The notes below the pieces were generated by a model. The model saw nothing but the letters and a program-made list of their open reading frames with translations. It did not search any database and had not been told where the DNA came from. This document shows, piece after piece, positions 6,803-14,377 of a DNA stretch of 55,298 nucleotides; the first letter of the stretch is position 1, and the number at the start of each line of letters is the position of its first letter. Both the position numbers and the translations under genes were made by a program. Source of the stretch: CAUPWF01 sp036656795 (GTDB taxonomy: Bacteria; Bacillota; Clostridia; Lachnospirales; Lachnospiraceae); contig JAVXHR010000013.1 in NCBI GenBank assembly GCA_036656795.1, forward strand, positions 1-55,298. Direction: 5' to 3'.

Positions 6803-8026
6803 CTATTGTGGGTTCGCAGCCTGTATTTTGTTCTTCTGTTTAAATTCGTACATCTTCTCATCACTAGACCGAAGTATCTCTTCGGCACTACGATATTTCC
6901 CACCTGATACATAGGTAATACCATAACTGATGGACATGGAATATGGTTTTTTTACCTGACGGATTTTCAAAAAGATATCCTGCATCTTTTCCGTTGCCAG
7001 TTCCTCTGCACACCCTTTTATGATAATAACAAATTCATCACCACCAATACGACAAAGCATATCCTTGTCGCTCGTATTCTCTTTTATAATATCAACCACT
7101 GTACAAAGATATTCATCTCCTGACAAATGTCCAAAGATATCATTGACATATTTTAATCCATCTAAGTCTACTACTACTAAGGAAAAACAAGCCCGTTCAT
7201 TTGTCAGCATTATTAACATTTCCGTACAGTATCTACGATTATGTATTCCTGTCAGATCATCTTTATAAGCTAAAGAACGCAAGCTTTCTGTTCGTTCTTT
7301 CTCCAACGATACATCTGACATATAATGCACCATAGCTTGATGTCCCCCCCAGTTAACCGGAGAACTTGTAACTTCAAAATATCTCAGCACACGCTCACAA
7401 TAATACTCTTGTTTTATTGGTTTTTCCGTGATTTTCATGATTTTTAATCGCTCCAAAAGTGGGCAACTCTCTTTGCAAAAACTTTGTCCACTTTTAGCAT
7501 CATAGAAATGTTTTTGAATCTTTTGATTACTGTAAATTACTTCCTGATTACCTACATCAATTACAAGAATTCCCTCTTTTTGAGCATCTATAATAGAAAC
7601 CAACAAGTCCATCGATTGTGATAACTCTTTTGTTTTTTCATTCAATCCTATTTCTCTTTCTTCTAATTGCTCTACAAGCAAATTAAAAGCATCTGAAAAT
7701 TCACCCAAGAAATTAACTCTTTGATGATAATCCCCTTTTGCAACTTGACTGGTCTGCCACGTAAGATATTTTAAAATCGAGTGTAATTCTTTTAGATTCC
7801 CGGCAAGGAAATTGTACCTACTTGGTGCTTCTATTTCTAATTTCCCATTGCATAATGAATACATAAATTCATTTACCTCTATTAAACATGACGAAAGATA
7901 GGCAATTGATTCTTGTAATTCTTGAAATTGTGGTGAAGTACTGTCAGTAAATTCATCAAGCAATGGCTGATTGGATAGAATCCTTTGTATCTGTGTAATA
8001 ATAAATTCAACTTCCTTTTTCTCCAT
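6803..8026 (-). CDS. cytosolic PAS-GGDEF diguanylate cyclase
   Basis: The start is the ATG at 8026, preceded by GTGGAG that lies over the end of the upstream gene; a GTG at 8041 is less likely. The 407-residue protein has no membrane segment. The N-terminus is helical with a HAMP-like segment (about 85-125). A PAS-like domain follows (about 140-245, with three Cys between 184 and 210). The GGDEF domain runs from about 250 to 405 and carries the intact active site RIGGDEF (GGDEF at 328-332) and DLDGLKYVNDIFGH. It should make c-di-GMP. The allosteric I-site, normally RxxD five residues before GGDEF, reads SDKD, so product inhibition through this site should be lost. The gene starts 4 bp after the V4R gene stops. 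It is the second gene of the putative V4R-GGDEF-jetABC operon. A run of seven G occurs in the coding strand at 7344-7350. Confidence 0.9.
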   Translation of the reverse strand: MEKKEVEFIITQIQRILSNQPLLDEFTDSTSPQFQELQESIAYLSSCLIEVNEFMYSLCNGKLEIEAPSRYNFLAGNLKELHSILKYLTWQTSQVAKGDYHQRVNFLGEFSDAFNLLVEQLEEREIGLNEKTKELSQSMDLLVSIIDAQKEGILVIDVGNQEVIYSNQKIQKHFYDAKSGQSFCKESCPLLERLKIMKITEKPIKQEYYCERVLRYFEVTSSPVNWGGHQAMVHYMSDVSLEKERTESLRSLAYKDDLTGIHNRRYCTEMLIMLTNERACFSLVVVDLDGLKYVNDIFGHLSGDEYLCTVVDIIKENTSDKDMLCRIGGDEFVIIIKGCAEELATEKMQDIFLKIRQVKKPYSMSISYGITYVSGGKYRSAEEILRSSDEKMYEFKQKNKIQAANPQ

Positions 8027-8030
8027 GCTT

Positions 8031-8576
8031 CTAATCTCCACTTACATCTTTAACAATTGCTTCAAACCTACACACACGTGAACCCGTTGCCCAACAATCC
8101 ACTTCTGTAACAATATAATTCTTCTTTGTATATACTTTTAAAATTCCGGCAAGAAAACCCTCATCATAATTGCACACTGTTTCACCTGTTATTGGGAGTC
8201 CTGAACAATCTAAATCCTCGCCGACCGTTAACATCGCTGTTCCTGTTTCTATATCAAATTTTTCTATTCTTAATATTCCGATCTTATTGTCTTTTAAAAC
8301 ATCTTGGAGATGTGGAATGAAATCGTCCAACGATAAAGTTAAATCAAGCACATGTTCTGCAAATTCTTTGCCTGCCAATTCTCCTGCATTACGGAATATT
8401 TCTATGGTTTTTTTATTTCCGAATTGTTTTACAAGTTCATCTTTCAGAGTGAATTGCAAAAGGCGATATACCAGAACCGGCATATCTTCCCCTAGATTTT
8501 TGCGCCCTTCACTAATGTTTCCTATTGCATCCCAAGTAAATTGATTTTCGTTTTCAATATTAAACATTTTCAACAT
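8031..8576 (-). CDS. V4R-domain sensor protein
   Basis: The start is the ATG at 8576 behind GGAGG; a longer frame to 8615 would overlap the promoter. The product is 181 residues. The C-terminal half has the V4R (4-vinyl reductase) small-ligand-binding pattern: DCSGLPITGETVCNYDEG, then FLAGILKVYTKKNYIVTEVDC and GSRVCRFEAI, with conserved cysteines and glycines. V4R and the related heme-NO-binding fold are sensory domains that often sit next to signalling enzymes. Here the gene is translationally coupled to the diguanylate cyclase, so it probably senses a ligand or redox state and controls that enzyme. The ligand cannot be read from sequence. It is the first gene of the operon that continues into jetABC. 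Confidence 0.75.
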   Translation of the reverse strand: MLKMFNIENENQFTWDAIGNISEGRKNLGEDMPVLVYRLLQFTLKDELVKQFGNKKTIEIFRNAGELAGKEFAEHVLDLTLSLDDFIPHLQDVLKDNKIGILRIEKFDIETGTAMLTVGEDLDCSGLPITGETVCNYDEGFLAGILKVYTKKNYIVTEVDCWATGSRVCRFEAIVKDVSGD

Positions 8577-8616
8577 AATATATCCCTCCAAACATAAAAG
8601 TACTATAGTTTCCATT

Positions 8617-8625
8617 ATTATAACA
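8617..8625 (-). promoter_or_regulatory. extended -10 promoter of the V4R-GGDEF-jetABC unit
   Basis: On the minus strand the sequence TGTTATAAT is a perfect extended -10. No good -35 is present. Transcription would start near 8610 and give a short leader of about 34 nt before the V4R ATG. It is the only convincing promoter seen for the five-gene unit. Confidence 0.6.
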
Positions 8626-8636
8626 TATTTTAATGC

Positions 8637-8688
8637 AAAACAAAAGCCCTAGAACCGGGCATCTATAGCCATAATCCTAAGACTTTTG
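8637..8688 (-). terminator. terminator after tRNA-Lys(CUU)
   Basis: On the minus strand CAAAAG pairs with CTTTTG, extended with wobble pairs to about 13 bp, followed by UUUUG. It separates the tRNA from the V4R operon promoter. Confidence 0.6.
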
Positions 8689-8692
8689 GAAC

Positions 8693-8765
8693 TGCGCGAT
8701 TGGGGGCTCGAACCCCAGACACCCTGATTAAGAGTCAGGTGCTCTACCAACTGAGCTAATCGCGC
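8693..8765 (-). tRNA. tRNA-Lys, anticodon CUU
   Basis: A 73-nt cloverleaf on the minus strand. The acceptor arm is GCGCGAT/ATCGCGC with discriminator A. It has TAGCTCAGTTGGTAGAGCA as D arm, anticodon stem CCTGA/TCAGG with loop CTCTTAA, and T arm GGTTCGAGCC. The CCA end is not encoded. The anticodon CUU reads the lysine codon AAG. Confidence 0.95.
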
Positions 8766-8800
8766 ATATACCTCTATCTGAATTTTGTAACGCAAGGGTA

Positions 8801-8829
8801 ATTATATAATATCCCCTTTGAAATTGCAA
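8801..8829 (-). promoter_or_regulatory. promoter of tRNA-Lys(CUU)
   Basis: Minus strand: -35 TTGCAA (8824-8829), 17-bp spacer, -10 TATAAT (8801-8806), about 36 bp before the tRNA 5' end. Confidence 0.65.
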
Positions 8830-8882
8830 GCATTTTACCTTCTTTTTTTCAACTTCTTATTTTAATCCTTTTATTGCTATAT

Positions 8883-8921
8883 AAAAAGCAGAGGAAAGCC
8901 TCTCGCCTCCCCCCTGCTTTT
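8883..8921 (-). terminator. terminator directly after the thioredoxin gene
   Basis: AAAAGCAG and CTGCTTTT form the outer stem around a G/C-rich inner part; on the minus strand the second arm ends in a U run. It starts at the stop codon of the thioredoxin gene. Confidence 0.65.
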
Positions 8922-9242
8922 CTATGCTTGTTGTAACATTTGTTCTAATGTTTCTTTGCTTACAACCCCTGTTATCTGCCCCACTTGGGTTCCGTTCTCA
9001 TACAGTACATACGTAGGTACCACCTCTACTTCGTGTGCTGCTGCTAGCAATGCAGATTCTTCTATCTCTACCTCTACTGTCTTTACTGACTGAGCATATT
9101 CTATTGCCAATTCCTCAATAATTGGTTTCATAGATGCACATTTCCCACACCATACCGCTACGAATTCTACAAGTACAACCCCTTGATACTCTTTTACTTC
9201 TTTTTCAAAATTCACACCAGTAATTCTTTTTATCATATTCAT
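8922..9242 (-). CDS. thioredoxin-fold protein with WCGKC active site
   Basis: The start is the ATG at 9242 (MNMIKRIT), behind AGGGGT. The 106-residue protein has the thioredoxin fold: the beta-strand GVVLVEFVAVWCGKC near residues 22-36, then PIIEELA, the cis-proline region VVPTYVLYENG, and GVVSKETLEQML at the C-terminus. The redox motif is CGKC instead of the usual CGPC. The residue between the cysteines tunes the redox potential, so this is a thioredoxin-like variant rather than the housekeeping TrxA; function is likely thiol-disulfide exchange. It follows a 43-residue Cys-rich ORF by 11 bp. Confidence 0.85.
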   Translation of the reverse strand: MNMIKRITGVNFEKEVKEYQGVVLVEFVAVWCGKCASMKPIIEELAIEYAQSVKTVEVEIEESALLAAAHEVEVVPTYVLYENGTQVGQITGVVSKETLEQMLQQA

Positions 9243-9253
9243 TTCTTTTACCC

Positions 9254-9385
9254 CTAACATTTACACTGCGAATTTAATAATTCATATATTTCCTGAACGG
9301 ATTTCCTGATTTGTTTCACTTTACAATTTAACCATTGATTATCATATAGCCAACACCACACGCCATTTCTTTTTCCTCTGCGCAT
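9254..9385 (-). CDS. unannotated small Cys/Trp-rich protein (43 aa)
   Basis: An ATG at 9385 preceded by GTGAGGT opens a 43-residue frame that begins MRRGKRNGVWCWLYDN and ends SQCKC. It has four cysteines and three tryptophans, a basic N-terminus and a short amphipathic helix (KQIRKSVQEIYELL). Its stop codon is 11 bp before the thioredoxin start, so the two are likely co-translated. It might be a substrate or partner of the redox protein, but I do not recognise a family. It could also be a chance ORF; the RBS and the spacing favour a real gene. Confidence 0.45.
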   Translation of the reverse strand: MRRGKRNGVWCWLYDNQWLNCKVKQIRKSVQEIYELLNSQCKC

Positions 9386-9453
9386 AACTATACCTCACAA
9401 CTCTATCTCTTCTATATAAATTATGCATGGAGCCTGTTGTTATTTCCTGTTTT

Positions 9454-10107
9454 TTATTTTCTGTTTGCAATCAGTTTATGAATTGGATGTCCCAGATTTG
9501 AAAATTTTTCTTCATATTCTGTCATTACGTTTCCCACATTCATTTTCTTATCTTGATGCAAATCATAGGTACATGTAGTAATCTTCCATGTATCAGATGT
9601 ATTCAACTGTTCCACAGAAAAGTCAAATAGCACCCGATTATCTGTTTTGAATTCTACCTGCCCCTGCTCTGCAAGCACCTTATCATATAACTCGAAAAAT
9701 TCCTTTGATGTTAATCGTCTCTTCATATGTCGTGCTTTCGGCCATGGGTCCGAAAAATTGAGATAGATTTTATCCACCTCATTAAGTGCAAAAACCTGAT
9801 CCAATTCATGGGCATCCATACAGATAAATCGTATATTGGTAAGTTCCTCATATTCATGTTCATCATATTTTTCCAATGCTCTTAATAAAACACTGGAATA
9901 GCGTTCAATTCCTACATAATTAATAGCAGGATTGCGTTTCGCAAGATTAAGAATAAATTGTCCCTTCCCCATTCCAATTTCTATATGGATGGGTTGCTTA
10001 TTTTGAAACACCTCTGTCCACTTTCCACGATATTCTTTTTCCTCTTTTATAGCTGCACTATGAGCCCCAATTATTTCTTCTGCTCGTGGAATATTTCGCA
10101 ATCGCAT
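9454..10107 (-). CDS. trmB: tRNA (guanine-N7-)-methyltransferase TrmB
   Basis: The 217-residue protein transfers a methyl group from SAM to N7 of guanine 46 in the variable loop of tRNAs. It shows the family pattern in order: HIEIGMGKGQF (SAM loop, about residues 41-51), YVGIERYSSV, the MDAHEL region, NFSDPWPKARHMKRRL (catalytic and tRNA-contacting motif, about 117-133), and FKTDNRVLFDFS. Length is typical. The ATG at 10107 follows GGGAG at 11 bp. It lies 23 bp after the AIM24-family gene and probably shares its transcript. Confidence 0.95.
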   Translation of the reverse strand: MRLRNIPRAEEIIGAHSAAIKEEKEYRGKWTEVFQNKQPIHIEIGMGKGQFILNLAKRNPAINYVGIERYSSVLLRALEKYDEHEYEELTNIRFICMDAHELDQVFALNEVDKIYLNFSDPWPKARHMKRRLTSKEFFELYDKVLAEQGQVEFKTDNRVLFDFSVEQLNTSDTWKITTCTYDLHQDKKMNVGNVMTEYEEKFSNLGHPIHKLIANRK

Positions 10108-10130
10108 CTATCGTATTACTCCCTTTCTTA

Positions 10131-10811
10131 TTATTTCCCGGCTGGTAAATAAAGGCTAAGTGCTCCGGCCACATTACTGATTGGCATAGTTTGAAGCCAT
10201 ATATGTCCGGGACCGGTAACCACAGTATTAAATATCCCCTCTCCACCAAGTACCATATTCTTCACACCTGAAACTGTCTGAATGTCCATATTACAACTAG
10301 GTGTCATGGCCGCCAAATACCCTGTATCCACTATCATCTGTTGACCTGCAGCCAATTCATATTCTATAACATGTCCATCAAACTCTGCGAATACCACTCC
10401 TTTTCCCGATACTTTCTGCATAATAAAGCCCTCGCCTCCAAATAGACCGGACCCTACTTTTTTATGAAAATGAATGGATAATTCAATTCCACTTTCCGAT
10501 GCTAAAAACGCACTTTTTTGAAGAATCATCTCTTGTCCTGGTGCAATCTCAAACGCTTTCACCGATCCCGGAAAACTTGAAGCAAACGCAATCATGCCCT
10601 CTCCGCCTTCTGCGGTGTATGTATTTTGAAAAAGAGAATCTCCTGAAAACATTCTGCCGAACGCTTTCCCAATTCCTCCATTTGTAGACGTTTCCATCTT
10701 CATATTGGAAGACATCCATGACATGGATCCTTTTTCTGTAATCATCTTTTCTCCTGCTTTTAGTTGGCAAATTGCAACTGGCAATGTATCGCCTTTAATT
10801 TGATATTGCAT
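10131..10811 (-). CDS. AIM24 / TIGR00266-family protein
   Basis: The 226-residue protein is rich in glycine and beta-strand, with the repeated pattern of this family: MITEKGSMSWMSSNMKMET near the N-terminus, then GGEGMIAFASSFPGSV, the GGEGFIMQKVSGKGVVFAEF segment, and GGEGIFNTVVTGPGHIWLQT. Members form a beta-prism-like fold and are found in many bacteria and in yeast mitochondria (Aim24). The biochemical role in bacteria is not established. A GAGGAGG-type RBS precedes the ATG at 10811. A plausible extended -10 (TGGTACAAT, minus strand) lies about 50 bp upstream. Followed by trmB. Confidence 0.85.
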   Translation of the reverse strand: MQYQIKGDTLPVAICQLKAGEKMITEKGSMSWMSSNMKMETSTNGGIGKAFGRMFSGDSLFQNTYTAEGGEGMIAFASSFPGSVKAFEIAPGQEMILQKSAFLASESGIELSIHFHKKVGSGLFGGEGFIMQKVSGKGVVFAEFDGHVIEYELAAGQQMIVDTGYLAAMTPSCNMDIQTVSGVKNMVLGGEGIFNTVVTGPGHIWLQTMPISNVAGALSLYLPAGK

Positions 10812-11053
10812 ATGTTTTTCCTCCTCTACTTTTGGTGTACTTTACTTGGAACTATTTTATTGTACCAAAACACCTGCATCATGGCTAGTGTTTCTTGGAA
10901 ATCTGATTTTACATTTTCTACAACTTGCACATTTCATACCCCTTTGTTTTTGTGGACTTTTACTATAGTTTTTTTTGTAAATAGGTGTATCATTATGAAA
11001 TAGGTTTGCTCTAATATAGAACACCCTTTAATACGAAGAAAAGGAGACATCGT
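10812..11053. other. divergent intergenic region between AIM24 gene and V-ATPase operon
   Basis: This 240-bp gap separates two divergent units. It must hold the ATPase operon promoter, but no consensus -35/-10 pair stands out on the plus strand. Only the RBS AAAAGGAG before 11054 is clear. A 40-codon open frame on the plus strand here has no RBS and was not called. Confidence 0.4.
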
Positions 11054-11368
11054 ATGGACTCTATTGTTGATAAATTATCAGAGATAGAAACTGCTGCCAC
11101 ATCTATTGTTGAACATGCTGAGACGCAGAAATTTACGCTTGAGAAAGACTGGCAGGAAAAGCGTAATGAATTTGATCAAAATCTGGAGGTTAATACCACC
11201 CAAAAGCTAGCTGAAATTCGCGTAAATCTCGAAAAAGAAATGGCTAGAGTCTTAGATACACAGGCCCTTCATAATACAGTAATGATTGAAAAGCTGAAAA
11301 CTGATTTTGATGAAAATCATACCACATATGCACAAGCAATATTAAAAAAGATTATCGAGGTATCTTAA
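11054..11368 (+). CDS. V-type ATPase peripheral-stalk subunit G/H
   Basis: First gene of the V-type ATPase operon. The 104-residue protein is almost entirely heptad-like helix rich in Glu, Lys and Gln (residues 1-75 coiled coil; tail TYAQAILKKIIEVS). That is typical of the peripheral-stalk subunit (NtpF/AtpH) that pairs with subunit E to hold the catalytic head still while the rotor turns. RBS AAAAGGAG precedes the ATG. The next gene starts one base after its stop codon. Identification relies on operon position and coiled-coil composition. Confidence 0.75.
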   Translation: MDSIVDKLSEIETAATSIVEHAETQKFTLEKDWQEKRNEFDQNLEVNTTQKLAEIRVNLEKEMARVLDTQALHNTVMIEKLKTDFDENHTTYAQAILKKIIEVS

Positions 11369-11369
11369 G

Positions 11370-12416
11370 ATGGGAAATTTACTGGCATATAGTGGTCTAG
11401 TAACCAAAGTACACGCTATGCAGGCAAAGTTATTAACACCAGCACAATATAAAGAACTTGCTTCTCTACATAATGTGACCGAAGTATATCATTATTTAAA
11501 AGAGCAATCTGCCTATTCCATTCACTTCCAAGATATTACAGATGCCAACTTACATCGTGGTGATATTGAAAAGCTTTTAATTCAATCGCTTTACAGTGAT
11601 TATTCCAGACTTTATAGTTTTTCGGGAGTTGCCCAGCAACAATTTTTAAAATTATACCTAAAACGCTATGAGGTAGACTTAATCAACTATTGTTTTCGTA
11701 TTATATTCAATCATTATGATGAGCCCTTTGACTTAAACCATAAAAAAGCTTTTTTCAATAAATATTCACAGATTTCAATTGATAAGTTGATTACGTCTAG
11801 AACTATGCAGGAATTGGTGGAAAATCTAAAAGACACCGAATATTATGAGCCACTAAAGAAATTAAACAGCTCAAATGCCACGACTCTTTTTGATTATGAC
11901 TTAGCATTAGACTTATATTACTATTCTACACTATGGAAAAACAGAAAAAAAATATTTAAAGGTCGAGAACTGGAAACGATTACCACAGATACTGGAACAA
12001 AGATTGATTTATTAAATCTTCAGTGGATTTATCGTGCCAAACGCTACTATAATATGGACGAAGCAGATATTTATTCAATGCTAATTCCCATTCAATATCA
12101 CATACATTTTAGTAAATTGAAGGAATTGGTGGAGACTTCCAGTCTAGAGGAATTTGCCGCTGTCGTAAGAACAACTTCTTACACCCATAAATATCCATTA
12201 GAGCAACCCATAGCGCTTGAAGCTATCTATACAGACTGTCTTGACCATTTGTATCGTTTGGACCGTAGGCGCAATCCTTATTCGATCGCCACTTTAAATA
12301 CCTATCTCTTCCTGAAAGAAGAGGAATTAAAAAAATTAACGACTGTCTTAGAATGTGCCCGTTATGGCATCTCCGGCAGAGAAACGTTAAACTATCTGGG
12401 AGGTGTGATTAAATGA
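11370..12416 (+). CDS. ntpC: V-type ATPase subunit C
   Basis: The 348-residue, mostly helical protein matches subunit C (subunit d of eukaryotes), the funnel-shaped socket that links the central shaft to the membrane c-ring. The N-terminus (LLAYSGLVTKVHAMQAKLL) and the repeated three-domain helical pattern with RYEVDLINYCFRII and RRNPYSIATLNTYLFLKEEE near the C-terminus are characteristic. It has no membrane segment. It overlaps the next gene, ntpI, by 4 bp (ATGA), which implies translational coupling. Confidence 0.9.
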   Translation: MGNLLAYSGLVTKVHAMQAKLLTPAQYKELASLHNVTEVYHYLKEQSAYSIHFQDITDANLHRGDIEKLLIQSLYSDYSRLYSFSGVAQQQFLKLYLKRYEVDLINYCFRIIFNHYDEPFDLNHKKAFFNKYSQISIDKLITSRTMQELVENLKDTEYYEPLKKLNSSNATTLFDYDLALDLYYYSTLWKNRKKIFKGRELETITTDTGTKIDLLNLQWIYRAKRYYNMDEADIYSMLIPIQYHIHFSKLKELVETSSLEEFAAVVRTTSYTHKYPLEQPIALEAIYTDCLDHLYRLDRRRNPYSIATLNTYLFLKEEELKKLTTVLECARYGISGRETLNYLGGVIK

Positions 12417-14365
12417 TCGTAAAAATGAATTTTTTAAGTATTACCGGTCCTCGCTATGATATTGACCGTGTAACCGACTTATATCTTTCTAAATACGAGA
12501 TTCAACTAGAGCATGCCATGTCCGAACTAAAGACTGTTGATAATCTACTTCCTTTTGCTGAAGTAAATCCATACAAAGAACCTCTGGCAAAAGTAAATCA
12601 ATTTGTTGGTTTTTTGACGGATTCTTCGTTGGAGCCTGATATGTCCTTGACCTTAGATGACATGTTTACTCTAGTCAGAGATTGCAACCATGATTATATG
12701 GATTTGCAAGAAGTAAAAAATGGATTAAAGAAAAAACAGGAAAACTTGCGTGCCAGTCTAAAAGTAATCGAACCCTTTCGAAGTTTGGACTTTGATTTAC
12801 ATAATGTTTTGCAATACCAATTTATTAAATTTCGCTTTGGACGAATATCTGTGAATTATTATCACAAATTAGAGCGCTATTTATTTGAGGATCTGGGTGC
12901 ACTATTTGTGGAAGGTTCAAGTGATAATAATTATGTATATGGTGTATACTTTGTATCCCGGGCAAATGCTGTAAAAATTGACCCAATCTTTAAATCCTTA
13001 CATTTTGAACGCATCTTTTTACCTGATGAATATGTTGGCACTCCACAAGAGGCACATCAACGATTATTAAATGAAATTGATGAAATTGATAAGCATATAG
13101 ATGCCATTGACCAACAAATCCAAGAACTCTTTGAAAAGAACGCTCGTGGATTAATTGCCACTCGCGATCGATTTGAACAATTAAATGATAACTTTGACAT
13201 TCGTAAATTAGCTGCTCGCATGGAAGATAAACATGATGATTATTATATCTTGTGTGGTTGGATGTCCGAAGAAGATACACATAATTTTATTCATGAGATT
13301 AAAGATGACGATAAAATCTTTGTTGTCGTAGAAGATAATCATTCTAACTATTTTGGACAGCCACCCACAAAGTTAGACAATCCCAAGTTGGTAAAACCAT
13401 TTGAGATGTTTATCCGTATGTATGGTCTTCCCGCTCATAATGAGATGGATCCTACTATATTTGTAGCACTTACTTATACCTTTATCTTCGGTGTTATGTT
13501 TGGTGATGTTGGACAAGGCTTGTGTCTTTGCATTGGTGGAGCTTTAGTTTACAAATTTAAACATGTAATGTTAGCAGGTATTATTGCACTGGCAGGTGTC
13601 TTTTCTACCTTTTTTGGATTTATGTTTGGAAGTGTCTTTGGATTCGAAGATATCATTAAAGCTACATGGATAAGTCCTATTTCTAACATGACAAATCTGC
13701 CTTTTATCGGAAAACTAAACACGGTATTTATTGTTGCCATAGCCTTTGGTATGGGAATTATTATCCTTTCTATGATTTTTCATATTATCAACGCTGCAAA
13801 AGCACATGATACAGCAAACACCTGGTTTGACGCCAACGGTGTTGCAGGCCTTGTTTTCTATGCTTCAATCGTAAGTACTGTTGTCCTTTTTATGACAGGA
13901 CATCATACACCGGGAATCCTGTTATTGTTTGTAATGTTTGTACTCCCATTACTGGCAATTGCTTTTAAAGAACCGCTAACACATTTAGTAGAAAAGCAAG
14001 CAACTAAACTGGACGAAAGTAAAGGAATGTTTGTTGTACAAGCCTTTTTTGAATTATTCGAAACTCTTTTAAGCTATTTTTCCAATACCCTCTCCTTTGT
14101 ACGTATTGGTGCCTTTGCTGTCAGTCATGCCGCTATGATGCAAGTTGTACTCATGTTGGCGGGGGTTGAAACCGGTTCCACTAATTGGATTGTAATTATA
14201 CTGGGCAACTTATTTGTATGTGGTATGGAAGGCTTAATTGTTGGAATTCAAGTATTACGACTAGAATACTATGAGATGTTCAGCCGTTTCTATAAAGGAA
14301 CCGGCCGCGAATTTAAACCCTACTCAAAACATAAAGAAACTACTGTTAAGAAAAAACATTATTAG
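12413..14365 (+). CDS. ntpI: V-type ATPase subunit I (a subunit)
   Basis: The 650-residue protein has a soluble N-terminal half (1-340) with coiled-coil arms (IDEIDKHIDAIDQQIQELFE is part of one) that bind the peripheral stalks. The C-terminal half has about seven membrane helices from PTIFVALTYTFIFGVMFGD onward. The conserved FVRIGAFAVSHAAM helix contains the arginine that faces the c-ring ion-binding glutamate, and HLVEKQ lies in the preceding loop. It forms the ion path through the membrane. The size is normal for bacterial NtpI. Confidence 0.95.
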   Translation: MIVKMNFLSITGPRYDIDRVTDLYLSKYEIQLEHAMSELKTVDNLLPFAEVNPYKEPLAKVNQFVGFLTDSSLEPDMSLTLDDMFTLVRDCNHDYMDLQEVKNGLKKKQENLRASLKVIEPFRSLDFDLHNVLQYQFIKFRFGRISVNYYHKLERYLFEDLGALFVEGSSDNNYVYGVYFVSRANAVKIDPIFKSLHFERIFLPDEYVGTPQEAHQRLLNEIDEIDKHIDAIDQQIQELFEKNARGLIATRDRFEQLNDNFDIRKLAARMEDKHDDYYILCGWMSEEDTHNFIHEIKDDDKIFVVVEDNHSNYFGQPPTKLDNPKLVKPFEMFIRMYGLPAHNEMDPTIFVALTYTFIFGVMFGDVGQGLCLCIGGALVYKFKHVMLAGIIALAGVFSTFFGFMFGSVFGFEDIIKATWISPISNMTNLPFIGKLNTVFIVAIAFGMGIIILSMIFHIINAAKAHDTANTWFDANGVAGLVFYASIVSTVVLFMTGHHTPGILLLFVMFVLPLLAIAFKEPLTHLVEKQATKLDESKGMFVVQAFFELFETLLSYFSNTLSFVRIGAFAVSHAAMMQVVLMLAGVETGSTNWIVIILGNLFVCGMEGLIVGIQVLRLEYYEMFSRFYKGTGREFKPYSKHKETTVKKKHY

Positions 14366-14377
14366 GAGGATATTACC

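Noticed and set aside
10764..11003. 79-codon plus-strand frame in the AIM24/V-ATPase intergenic region
   Set aside because: No RBS, overlaps the AIM24 gene start on the other strand, and the composition is not protein-like.
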